From NCBI GenBank assembly GCA_964624235.1, contig CAZUXY010000061.1, positions 1 through 24,641 on the forward strand: 24,641 nucleotides of DNA. Direction: 5' to 3'. Numbering within the stretch: position 1 is the stretch's first letter; each line of letters opens with the position of its first letter. Of the stretch, positions 8,279 through 15,195 are shown in pieces. A program made the translations under genes and the position numbers. The notes below the pieces were generated by a model, which saw only the letters and a list, made by a program, of their open reading frames with translations, did not search any database and was not told where the DNA came from. The stretch is from CAZUXY01 sp964624235. Lineage in GTDB: Bacteria; Spirochaetota; UBA4802; UBA5368.

Positions 8279-9088
8279 CTATTTTATCACCTTCGCCATC
8301 AATACCACCCCGAAGTGCTTCAGAAATGGAAGACCGTTGTTGGCCCGGGCCTCTATGCGGTCTGAAATCTCCCGCAGTTTTTTATGAAAGCGTTTGGGGA
8401 TGATGATGTACTGCCAGGTCCAGCGGGTGTGGAAATTCCACGGCGGCCTGAATTCGCAGGCTGTTATCTCACACTCCCTGAAAAGCGCACGGCACAGTTT
8501 TCCGATTTCCCCGACGCGGTAAAACCGCATCCTGATGGGATCTTTCAGTCTCAGAAGGTGTATGCTGAGAAACTGAAGAAAACTGAATAACATATTTTCC
8601 GGCGCAAACCTCCCCGGTACCCTGAGATACGCGACGCCGCCCGGTTTCAACACACGGTGCACCTCCCTTATCAGGGCGTGCCCGTTTTCCTTGGAAAGGT
8701 GCTGTAGCACCAGCAGTGAGTAAACCAGGTCGAAACTTTCATCCCTGAAAGGCAGCCGCGTGCCGTCTCCTCTAAGGATGGCCGGCCTGTGACGGTGTTT
8801 CAACAGGTGTTTTTTTGCGAGCATGGTCATCTGTTCTGAGATATCCAGTCCCACCGCCTGGGCCCCGCGGTCCATTACCGGTTTAAGGACCCGTCCCCAT
8901 CCACATCCGAGGTCCAGTATCGTGTGGTGCGGTGCCACCGGAAAGGGCGGGGGGGCGTCCAGCAGATCCCCGTAGTAATCGGGTAGCAGGGCCTCGACTC
9001 CCAGTGTTATGAAGGGAGCGTTCTCCATTGCGCCCTCGTCCCATACCTTGAGGTATTCCCTGTAAAAGTCCTTGTTTTTAACTATCAT
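8279..9088 (-). CDS. Class I SAM-dependent methyltransferase
   Basis: 269-residue cytoplasmic protein with a Methyltransf_11-type Rossmann fold. Motif I is LDLGCGWGRV (58-67), the acidic residue that holds the SAM ribose is in VGLDIS (79-84), and the next motifs are GDGTRLPF, FDLVYSLLVLQHL and the post-strand HRVLKPGGVAYLRVPG. The C-terminal 100 residues are basic and aromatic and may bind the substrate or a membrane surface. The acceptor is unknown; small-molecule, lipid or sugar methylation all fit. The start ATG at 9088 has GGAGAT upstream. The gene lies 71 bases after the putative glycoside hydrolase on the same strand and is convergent with radical SAM copy 2; whether it works with either is not shown by the sequence. 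Confidence 0.88.
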   Translation of the reverse strand: MIVKNKDFYREYLKVWDEGAMENAPFITLGVEALLPDYYGDLLDAPPPFPVAPHHTILDLGCGWGRVLKPVMDRGAQAVGLDISEQMTMLAKKHLLKHRHRPAILRGDGTRLPFRDESFDLVYSLLVLQHLSKENGHALIREVHRVLKPGGVAYLRVPGRFAPENMLFSFLQFLSIHLLRLKDPIRMRFYRVGEIGKLCRALFRECEITACEFRPPWNFHTRWTWQYIIIPKRFHKKLREISDRIEARANNGLPFLKHFGVVLMAKVIK

Positions 9089-9159
9089 CGGCCGGTATCT
9101 CCATCTACTGCCGGTTTTCAGGTATCCCGGGTGTTTATCGGGTGCGGGGGATACGGTTG

Positions 9160-10632
9160 TTACCGCTGCTGTTTCTCCTCCCGCGCTTTTCGATTCATTT
9201 CGACAAGAGCCCTTCCCACGACCTCGTAGTTGTTGGATGCGTTCCAGAACAGGTATCCCTTTGTTCCTGTATCGTGTGCCGCTTTTATCTGCTGTAAAAT
9301 ATAGTTTTCATCGTACGAGGAGGTGCGCCAGCGAAAGGCCTGGAGCCACGGACGTACCGGCGTGCCCTTGGCCAGCGCGGCAACCTTTCTGCACCCCTCA
9401 CTGATGAAATAATAGGGGTGGTCCCCGGGATTCTCAAAACCGTCGAACTCGTCATTAAAGTGAGAAGGATACAGCATGGGTGAAATGATATCGCAGTATC
9501 GCGCCAGTCTCTCGATGTTCTGGCCCGTGTTCCTGATGTCCGGTCTTTTACCCCAGGCCACAACCCCGAAAATATCTATGGAAAGGAGCGTGTTGCGCCG
9601 GGCGATTTCACCGTATGCCCTTTTCAGAAAATGGGCTATGACCTCCTCGTTCGACGTCCTTCCGAAACTGTACACGAACCTCGCGTCCGACAGGTTCCCG
9701 CCGGTGGGGAAACGTAGATAATCGAACTGGATTTCATCGATACCCTTTTCGGCCAGTTCAATGGCCAGCGCGATATTGTAATCTTGAACCGCACGGTTTG
9801 TAGGATCACACCAGAATTCATTACCCGCTCCCTGCCATGGTTTCCCCGTGGTTCTGGACTGGATGGCCAGATCCGGCCGTTTACGGTAGAGGAGGTGGTC
9901 CTGAAAGACCGAAATACGGGCTATGGTGAAAATACCTCTTTCTTTAAGGCCGCGAATGAACTTGTCGATATCGTCTATGCAGCGCTTTTCATGCGTATCG
10001 AGCTCCTGAACCTGCGGAGTATGACTGCGGTAATTGACAATGCCGGTGATGTCCTTGGCGTCGAATACCACGGTATTGATCCCCTTTCGGGCATAACCGT
10101 CGATGAGGTTGAAAAACCTGGTATTTCCGGCGCTGCTTCCGGTATAGTAAAGGCCGCGGGTGTAGATGAGCGCGGGTCTGGTTTCTTTTAAAACATCGAA
10201 CACCAGCGGAGGCAGTGAATGGGGAATATACACCACGGTCCCTTTCCTGACGGGTTCCCCGTTCCTGAGCCCGTTATACTCCCTGAGGGCTTTTTCCAGT
10301 TGATAACGTTTGAAGTAGTGGGTGTACTTCAGGGTCATGTCGGCGAGTTGCGCCACGGTGATGTCCAACGGCGCTTCATAGAGCAGCATGTGCCCGCAAT
10401 GGAGTAATCCCGCGGGCTGGTTTACATAAACCTTTTTGTACTTCTTGAACCGTTCGGGATGGATAATGGTAAAACCGTGTTTCCTGGGGATGATCGAACG
10501 GTATTTCTGGATTACAAAACTCATCGTCAGGTCTGAAAGGTATATGACGCCGTTCATATTAATAATGAAAAAGAACTGCAAAAAGACCGTACAGAGTATG
10601 AAAAACAGTATTTTTTTTTGACGTTCGGTCAT
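9160..10632 (-). CDS. Membrane-anchored putative glycoside hydrolase (DUF4015/COG1306-like)
   Basis: 490 residues. One uncleaved-looking hydrophobic segment (about 8-28) should anchor the protein on the outer face of the inner membrane. Residues 80-140 form a LysM-like module (ITVAQLADMTLKYTHYF, then RKGTVVYIP), suggesting contact with peptidoglycan or another GlcNAc polymer. Residues 155-480 match the DUF4015 putative glycosidase TIM barrel: TRGLYYTG, NTVVFDAKD (186-194), DEIQFDYLRFPTGG (299-312), LSIDIFGVVAW, DIISPMLYPSHF, RPWLQAFRW and GYLFWNASN. The acidic residues in FDAKD and IQFDYLRFP are candidate active-site groups. Substrate and activity of the family are not established as far as I know; a cell-wall or exopolysaccharide role is inferred. 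The methyltransferase gene follows, and mlaE diverges upstream. Confidence 0.85.
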   Translation of the reverse strand: MTERQKKILFFILCTVFLQFFFIINMNGVIYLSDLTMSFVIQKYRSIIPRKHGFTIIHPERFKKYKKVYVNQPAGLLHCGHMLLYEAPLDITVAQLADMTLKYTHYFKRYQLEKALREYNGLRNGEPVRKGTVVYIPHSLPPLVFDVLKETRPALIYTRGLYYTGSSAGNTRFFNLIDGYARKGINTVVFDAKDITGIVNYRSHTPQVQELDTHEKRCIDDIDKFIRGLKERGIFTIARISVFQDHLLYRKRPDLAIQSRTTGKPWQGAGNEFWCDPTNRAVQDYNIALAIELAEKGIDEIQFDYLRFPTGGNLSDARFVYSFGRTSNEEVIAHFLKRAYGEIARRNTLLSIDIFGVVAWGKRPDIRNTGQNIERLARYCDIISPMLYPSHFNDEFDGFENPGDHPYYFISEGCRKVAALAKGTPVRPWLQAFRWRTSSYDENYILQQIKAAHDTGTKGYLFWNASNNYEVVGRALVEMNRKAREEKQQR

Positions 10633-10728
10633 TGATTGTTCTGACGGCAGATGTTCCGAAAGGTATTCCGTGATTTTTGTTGAAATTCTTCCGGCTATGA
10701 TTGATTAATGTATGACGGCTTCTGGAAA

Positions 10729-10762
10729 CCGTTTTCCCGTTCCCACGACGTTTTGAAAACGG
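10729..10762. repeat. Inverted repeat between divergent genes (possible operator)
   Basis: CCGTTTTC (10729-10736) and GAAAACGG (10755-10762) are perfect 8-base inverted arms separated by 18 bases. Nested in it are GTTTTGAAAAC (10750-10760, a perfect 11-base palindrome) and GGAAA-CCGT-TTTCC (10724-10737). No T-run follows, and it lies in the 233-base divergent region between the putative glycosidase and mlaE, so an operator is more likely than a terminator. No clear -35/-10 pair was found for either gene here. Confidence 0.4.
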
Positions 10763-10865
10763 ATGATGATAGATCGATCAACCGGTCATCGTACGGCGTC
10801 GGTTTTCCGGAATACCCGGTGGGTACGTTCCCTAAATACCATGTAAAAATCAACTAAAAATAAAC

Positions 10866-11660
10866 ATGATAAAAATTGAAAATATGGTTTTGTACCCGGT
10901 ACGGAAAATTCTTACCTTCGGGGAGGGAATAAAGAATTTCTCGCGTTACACCCGCTCCATAGTGATTTCGCTGAAATCGGTGAAGTATCTGAGATTCCGC
11001 TCCATATACAGGATTATGGTGAACCAGACTAAATTCACCGGAATAGACGCTCTGCGGTTCATCATCTCCATAGCGCTCATGCTTGGTGCAACGGTTATTA
11101 TTCAGGCTTCGACCAATTTTCCGAAGTTCGGGATCGAGGGATTCATCGGAAACCTGCTGGTCATTATCATCGCCCGGGAACTGGGGCCGCTGGCTACCGC
11201 CATGATCGTCATCAGCCGTTCCGGATCGGCCATCGCCGCCGAGATCGCGACCCAGCAGCAGAACAGTGAAATACTTTCCCTGGAGCTGATGGGTATCGAT
11301 ACCAAGCTGTATATCGTCTTTCCCCGGATTCTTGCGTCCATAATAGCGATTTTTTCGCTGATAATAATTTTTGATATTACCGCCTTCGTCGGAGGCTACC
11401 TGATTTCCCTGACGTCGGTATTTATTCCGCCGAGTGTTTTTGTTCAGACACTGCTGGACGCGTTCAGCTTCACTGACCTGATAATAACCGTAATTAAGAG
11501 CGTGATCTACGGAATACTGATCCCTCTGATCTGCTGTTATTACGGGTTCATGCCCCGCTCGGATTTCGAGATACCCATATATGTTTCAAAAGCTGTAATC
11601 CGGACACTGGTCATTATTTTTATAATCAACGCGATCATATCGGCATTGTTTTACCTTTAG
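10866..11660 (+). CDS. mlaE: MlaE-family ABC transporter permease
   Basis: 264 residues, inner membrane permease of an Mla (MCE) phospholipid transport system. The family signature is clear: GFIGNLLVIIIARELGPLA and then the EQxGAE-like coupling segment SRSGSAIAAEIATQQQ, followed by LELMGID. There are five to six hydrophobic helices and a hydrophobic C-terminus (IINAIISALFYL). MlaE works as a dimer with ATPase MlaF on the cytoplasmic side and an MlaD hexamer in the periplasm. The ATG at 10866 has no strong ribosome site before it; the upstream bases are A-rich. mlaF-like and mlaD genes follow at 13 and about 63 bases, so this is an operon. No mlaB (STAS) or mlaC is in the window. Confidence 0.92.
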   Translation: MIKIENMVLYPVRKILTFGEGIKNFSRYTRSIVISLKSVKYLRFRSIYRIMVNQTKFTGIDALRFIISIALMLGATVIIQASTNFPKFGIEGFIGNLLVIIIARELGPLATAMIVISRSGSAIAAEIATQQQNSEILSLELMGIDTKLYIVFPRILASIIAIFSLIIIFDITAFVGGYLISLTSVFIPPSVFVQTLLDAFSFTDLIITVIKSVIYGILIPLICCYYGFMPRSDFEIPIYVSKAVIRTLVIIFIINAIISALFYL

Positions 11661-11673
11661 GGAATGGTTATTT

Positions 11674-12438
11674 ATGCAGGAGACAGACGAGATACTGAGA
11701 CTTGAGAATGTAAGCCACCTGAACACGGCGCTTGGAGATCTGCAAAATGTGTCGTTCAGCCTGGACCGGGGCGAAAACCTCGTGATCTTCGGACCCGAAA
11801 ATTCGGGAACGGAAACAATTTGTCCTGTGATCGCGGGCCTTGAGGATAACTTTATAGGTGAAGTATTCTACCGGGGAAGGCCGATCAAACCCTTTGATTA
11901 TTTTGAGAAATTGAATTACCGTAAGGAGCTGGGCTATCTTCAGAAAAATTACGGTCTTATCAGCAACATGACCGTGGAGGAAAACATTGCTCTTCCCCTG
12001 CAATACCACTCTAAGCTTACGGCGGATGAGGTGAAAAAGCAGGTGGATTTCTTCATTAAGGACCTGAACCTGGAGCGGTGCCGCAACCTTCGTCCGGTGT
12101 CCATAACGGCCGGGGAAACACTGAAAACCGCGTTCTGCCGGGCCATCGCCCTGGATCCGCTGGTGCTGCTGGTGGAGCATTCCCTGGAAAACCAGTGCCT
12201 GCTCAACGCCCAGCGGTATCTGGATACGCTTAAGAAATGGGCACGTCAGCACCACAAGTCGGTTATTTTTGTAACTTATGAACCGGAGCGTTTTGTAGAT
12301 CTTTCCGACAGGTTTATCATGCTCTATGAAGGGCGGGTCGTATTCGCCGGTACTCGAAATGATTTCGTCGCCGAAAGCAACGATTACCTGGTTCAATACC
12401 GGCGCTCCTCGATTGAGGGACCGATGAAGGTCCTGTGA
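11674..12438 (+). CDS. MlaF-like ABC ATP-binding subunit with degenerate ATPase motifs
   Basis: 254 residues, in the mlaF position between mlaE and mlaD, with the length and overall order of an ABC ATPase. Every catalytic motif is altered. Walker A reads GPENSGTET (40-48) with Thr-Glu where Lys-Ser/Thr belongs. The signature reads SITAGET (143-149) instead of LSGGx. Walker B reads LVLLVEHS (163-170), so the Asp is Val and the Pro is His, while Glu168 remains. The H-switch reads FVTYEPE with Tyr202 for His. The Q-loop glutamine (Gln90, in GYLQKNYGL) and the flanking VEENIALPL are kept. The frame is open throughout and the changes are scattered, so this is not a sequencing slip. ATP hydrolysis by this subunit alone should be impossible. 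It could be a structural or regulatory pseudo-ATPase that pairs with an active MlaF encoded elsewhere. Confidence 0.9.
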   Translation: MQETDEILRLENVSHLNTALGDLQNVSFSLDRGENLVIFGPENSGTETICPVIAGLEDNFIGEVFYRGRPIKPFDYFEKLNYRKELGYLQKNYGLISNMTVEENIALPLQYHSKLTADEVKKQVDFFIKDLNLERCRNLRPVSITAGETLKTAFCRAIALDPLVLLVEHSLENQCLLNAQRYLDTLKKWARQHHKSVIFVTYEPERFVDLSDRFIMLYEGRVVFAGTRNDFVAESNDYLVQYRRSSIEGPMKVL

Positions 12439-12501
12439 GATGAGTAAAAGCGGTTGAGGACAGGCGCGGTATCGGATATACTGAACACCTGAGGTGATGT
12501 G

Positions 12502-13179
12502 ATGAAACTGGAAAAGAACGAATTGAGGGTCGCTGTTTTCATATTGCTGCCGGTAGTGCTGCTCATGGTTTTCATCATGCTGAAACTGGGATACTCCCTG
12601 GCGGGATCCACGATGGACGTGTATCTGAAGATCGACAGCATTACCTCGATAAAGACCGGAACCCTCGTCAAGATAAAAGGGTATACCGTCGGCAGGGTGG
12701 CCGATATTAAACCGGTGTACAAACCGGCGCTCCATTTCCTGGCCGTGATGCGCATCAAGAAGGATATCGACATATACGAAGATTGCTCCGCCATTATCCA
12801 GAACCAGAATATAATCGGAGATCCGGTCATTGAAATCCGCAACCCTGAAAAAAAGAGTGAATTACTCAGGGCAAACGCGGTCGTGGAAGGGATTGAATAC
12901 GTGAACCTCGAGACCGTTCTACAGGACGTGCATATGCTTCTGTCCAGCCTTACCACGACGGTTAATGTGTTCAAGGATATCTCAATGGAAAGCCGCGGCA
13001 ATTTACGCGCCCTGCTTTTGAACCTCGCCAACAGTGTGGCGACCCTCAACAATATCCTCTCGAGTTCGCAAAAAGACATTATCGCCATCATGGCTTCTTT
13101 CCGCGAGACTGCCAGGACCATGAATGAGATATCCGAGGAGCTGAAGAAACACCCGGTGAAATTTCTGTTTAAAAAATGA
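12502..13179 (+). CDS. mlaD: MlaD-family MCE-domain protein
   Basis: 225 residues. An N-terminal membrane anchor (about 9-28) is followed by one MCE domain (about 35-115; IKTGTLVKIKGYTVGRVADI is the typical core) and a helical tail of about 100 residues that should form the periplasmic hexamer channel. It binds lipid and sits on MlaE. The start is the ATG at 12502, with GAGGTG (12491-12496) five bases upstream; the GTG at 12499 is an alternative. The stop follows a TTTAAAAAATGA stretch. Reading on in the +1 frame gives a further open, GC3-rich segment (see findings), so the true C-terminus deserves a check. The single MCE domain suits MlaD rather than PqiB or YebT. Confidence 0.92.
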   Translation: MKLEKNELRVAVFILLPVVLLMVFIMLKLGYSLAGSTMDVYLKIDSITSIKTGTLVKIKGYTVGRVADIKPVYKPALHFLAVMRIKKDIDIYEDCSAIIQNQNIIGDPVIEIRNPEKKSELLRANAVVEGIEYVNLETVLQDVHMLLSSLTTTVNVFKDISMESRGNLRALLLNLANSVATLNNILSSSQKDIIAIMASFRETARTMNEISEELKKHPVKFLFKK

Positions 13180-13295
13180 CGGCGATCCCCGCACGATCAC
13201 CATTGAGGATGCGGACACCCCGCCGCGGCAATCCGTACGAAAAAAACCCGCCCACCGTTGGGACCGCACCCGCCGTGGTGGAGGGGTAAAACGCC
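13180..13295. other. mlaD to glycosyltransferase spacer with a possible 37-codon ORF
   Basis: A small frame MTAIPARSPLRMRTPRRG... starts at 13176 with an ATGA overlap on the mlaD stop and ends TAA at 13287-13289, but its Pro/Arg-rich composition gives no support as a protein. The GGAGGGG before 13296 is the glycosyltransferase ribosome site. No terminator is seen. Confidence 0.3.
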
Positions 13296-14168
13296 ATGCC
13301 GTTTTTTTCAGTCATTATTCCGACCTTCAACCGTTATGGCCCGGTTAAGCGTGCCATCGACTCGGTCCTTGCGCAGACCCGCGATGATTATGAACTTATC
13401 GTGGTGGACGACGGCTCTACCGACGAAACCCCTGCAATCGAAAGAGAATACGCGGGCCGTATCACCTACCTTCGGCAGGACAATCGGGGCGTGAGCGCCG
13501 CGCGCAATCTCGGCATCGCCGTGTCCAGGGGGGACTGTATCGCATTCCTCGATTCCGATGACCTGTGGCTCCCTGAAAAACTCGACGCCCATACGGCGTT
13601 TATCATCGCCAATCCTTCCGTCCGCATACACCAGACCGGCGAAGTCTGGATACGAGGGGGCAGGAGGGTTAACCAGATGAAAAAACACTTGAAGAAAGAG
13701 GGAGACATTTTTCTTCTCTCCCTGGACCTCTGTCTGGTAAGCCCTTCGGCGGTTGTGCTGCACCGCGGGCTTCTGGAGGAAACCGGAAATTTCGATGATC
13801 GTTTGCCTGTATGCGAGGATTACGACCTCTGGCTTCGGATTCTCTGGAGGGAAAGAGTAGGGCTCATCCCTGAAAGGCTGGTGATCAAGTACGGCGGTCA
13901 TGCAGACCAGTTATCACGCCGCCACCGGTGCATGGACCGTTTCAGGGTCTACGCGATAGTCAATCTACTTTCACGATATGCCGCTGAGATGGACCCATGG
14001 AAAGCGGACGCGGCTGCCGCCAAGGCAATCGAAAAATGCGATATACTTGCGGCCGGGGCGGGTCGAAGGGGAAATGAAGTTTTCAGACGCAGAATAGAAA
14101 CGGTCAGGGCACAGCTTTTAATGAAAGACTATAACAGTATAGATTCTGCGAACCTCTTAGCAGAATGA
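13296..14168 (+). CDS. Family 2 (GT-A) glycosyltransferase
   Basis: 290 residues with a GT-A fold. The opening PFFSVIIPTFNRYGPVKRAI, VVDDGSTDET (36-45), RQDNRGVSAARNLGIA (60-75) and the metal-binding FLDSDDLW (84-91) are standard for inverting GT2 enzymes, which transfer a sugar from a nucleotide sugar. The acceptor-side motif CEDYDLWLRI gives the likely catalytic base region. No membrane segment is seen, so it is a soluble or peripheral enzyme, perhaps for surface glycan or glycolipid. GGAGGGG lies 9 bases before the ATG. It is on the mla strand, 116 bases after mlaD, and may be read from the same promoter. Its last 65 bases overlap the end of the convergent gene at 14104-15192. Confidence 0.9.
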   Translation: MPFFSVIIPTFNRYGPVKRAIDSVLAQTRDDYELIVVDDGSTDETPAIEREYAGRITYLRQDNRGVSAARNLGIAVSRGDCIAFLDSDDLWLPEKLDAHTAFIIANPSVRIHQTGEVWIRGGRRVNQMKKHLKKEGDIFLLSLDLCLVSPSAVVLHRGLLEETGNFDDRLPVCEDYDLWLRILWRERVGLIPERLVIKYGGHADQLSRRHRCMDRFRVYAIVNLLSRYAAEMDPWKADAAAAKAIEKCDILAAGAGRRGNEVFRRRIETVRAQLLMKDYNSIDSANLLAE

Positions 14169-15192
14169 AGGGCGCGCGGTATGAAACATCCAGGTACGCT
14201 TCCTGTGGGAAGCTTTTCTCAAGAAAGGGGGTTCCTTCCCGGGAGGCGAGGATAAACCGGGCTTCACCGTCCTTACCGGTGTACGCGGCGGCGAGAAAAT
14301 TCCCGGCAAGTACAAGTCCGGCCATACCGGTTTTTGCCGGGGTAATTTTAAGCGCGGCGCGTATTTTGCCTTTTCTTCCCGTGATCAGAATTTGATTGTA
14401 ATCGAGCACCGCGACGGTACCGTCATCACTGATGTGGAGCGCCGTCCTTGTGGGATGCACCCGTCCCAGGGGGAAGGTACGGCTTTTTTTGCCTGATGCG
14501 GCGGCAATCATGACCGAATCCCTGGTTTCATCTCCGAAATGCAGCGCAGCGAAAGCTCCGTTTCCGCTCAATGCCATGCTTTTTACGGGCAATGATCCGG
14601 GTGTGGACCCCTGGCGCAGTATCTCTCCCTTGCCGTTAAGAATAAAATAACTCCCGTCCAGAAATCCTATGCCCGTGAAATCGGAGCCGTCAGAGAAGGC
14701 TATTACCGTCGCGAAGCGTCCGCTGATCTCCTTCTGCCCCACCTGGTTGCCGTTGTAATCGAAAAGACGCACGCCCGAATGATCGCTCTTCAGTAAAACG
14801 ATAAGCCGGCCGTTGTACGAGAGGTATGGATATTCCCGCGAATCAAGTTTCCAGAACCGGTCGCCGTTGATCCCGTAATATTCCAGGGATGTGCCTGCCT
14901 TCTCGTAAGTGATGAAGTGCGTGCCTCCGCGGCCGACGGCAAACAGCCTGTTGTTGATCTCGTGTTTTTTCAGCAGTGCCCCGTTGCCCGAAAGCACGAT
15001 GACGGCATCCGTCGTGGTTACGGGGCAGAGGGATGTTTTTGATGCGCGTAAATTGTCGGATTTTTCAATTAAATCAATCTGCTTAAGCGGGCCGAACCAC
15101 TCGGGGTGGAACCCGGCGGCGCTTTCGGGCTGCCACATGGGAAGAAGGTTCAGTAGTATCCCGAGTACAATGCCGACCGCCATATACAGCAT
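14104..15192 (-). CDS. Membrane-anchored beta-propeller-like protein, function unknown
   Basis: 362 residues that I do not recognise as a named family. A hydrophobic segment at about 3-20 acts as signal anchor. The rest is a chain of short beta-rich units, each with a G-D/N-G turn: DAVIVLSGNGALL, YGINGDRFW, LFDYNGNQV, FILNGKGEIL, ALSGNGAFAAL, HISDDGTVAVLD. This pattern resembles a WD40/PQQ-type propeller outside the inner membrane. The start ATG at 15192 has AGGAA six bases upstream inside the end of the sigma factor gene, leaving only 3 bases between the two, so it is translationally coupled to it. A sensor or assembly role linked to that sigma factor would be speculation. The 3' end overlaps the glycosyltransferase gene by 65 bases on the other strand. 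Confidence 0.8.
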   Translation of the reverse strand: MLYMAVGIVLGILLNLLPMWQPESAAGFHPEWFGPLKQIDLIEKSDNLRASKTSLCPVTTTDAVIVLSGNGALLKKHEINNRLFAVGRGGTHFITYEKAGTSLEYYGINGDRFWKLDSREYPYLSYNGRLIVLLKSDHSGVRLFDYNGNQVGQKEISGRFATVIAFSDGSDFTGIGFLDGSYFILNGKGEILRQGSTPGSLPVKSMALSGNGAFAALHFGDETRDSVMIAAASGKKSRTFPLGRVHPTRTALHISDDGTVAVLDYNQILITGRKGKIRAALKITPAKTGMAGLVLAGNFLAAAYTGKDGEARFILASREGTPFLEKSFPQEAYLDVSYRAPFILLRGSQNLYCYSLSLKAVP

Positions 15193-15195
15193 GTG

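Noticed and set aside
11674..12438. mlaF-like gene as a pseudogene or sequencing artefact
   Set aside because: No frameshift or stop is present, the non-catalytic parts match the family, and the losses are separate substitutions in four motifs; kept as an intact gene.
11668..12735. 355-codon frame opposite the mlaF-like and mlaD genes
   Set aside because: It spans two clear plus-strand genes and reads as histidine/arginine-rich shadow sequence.
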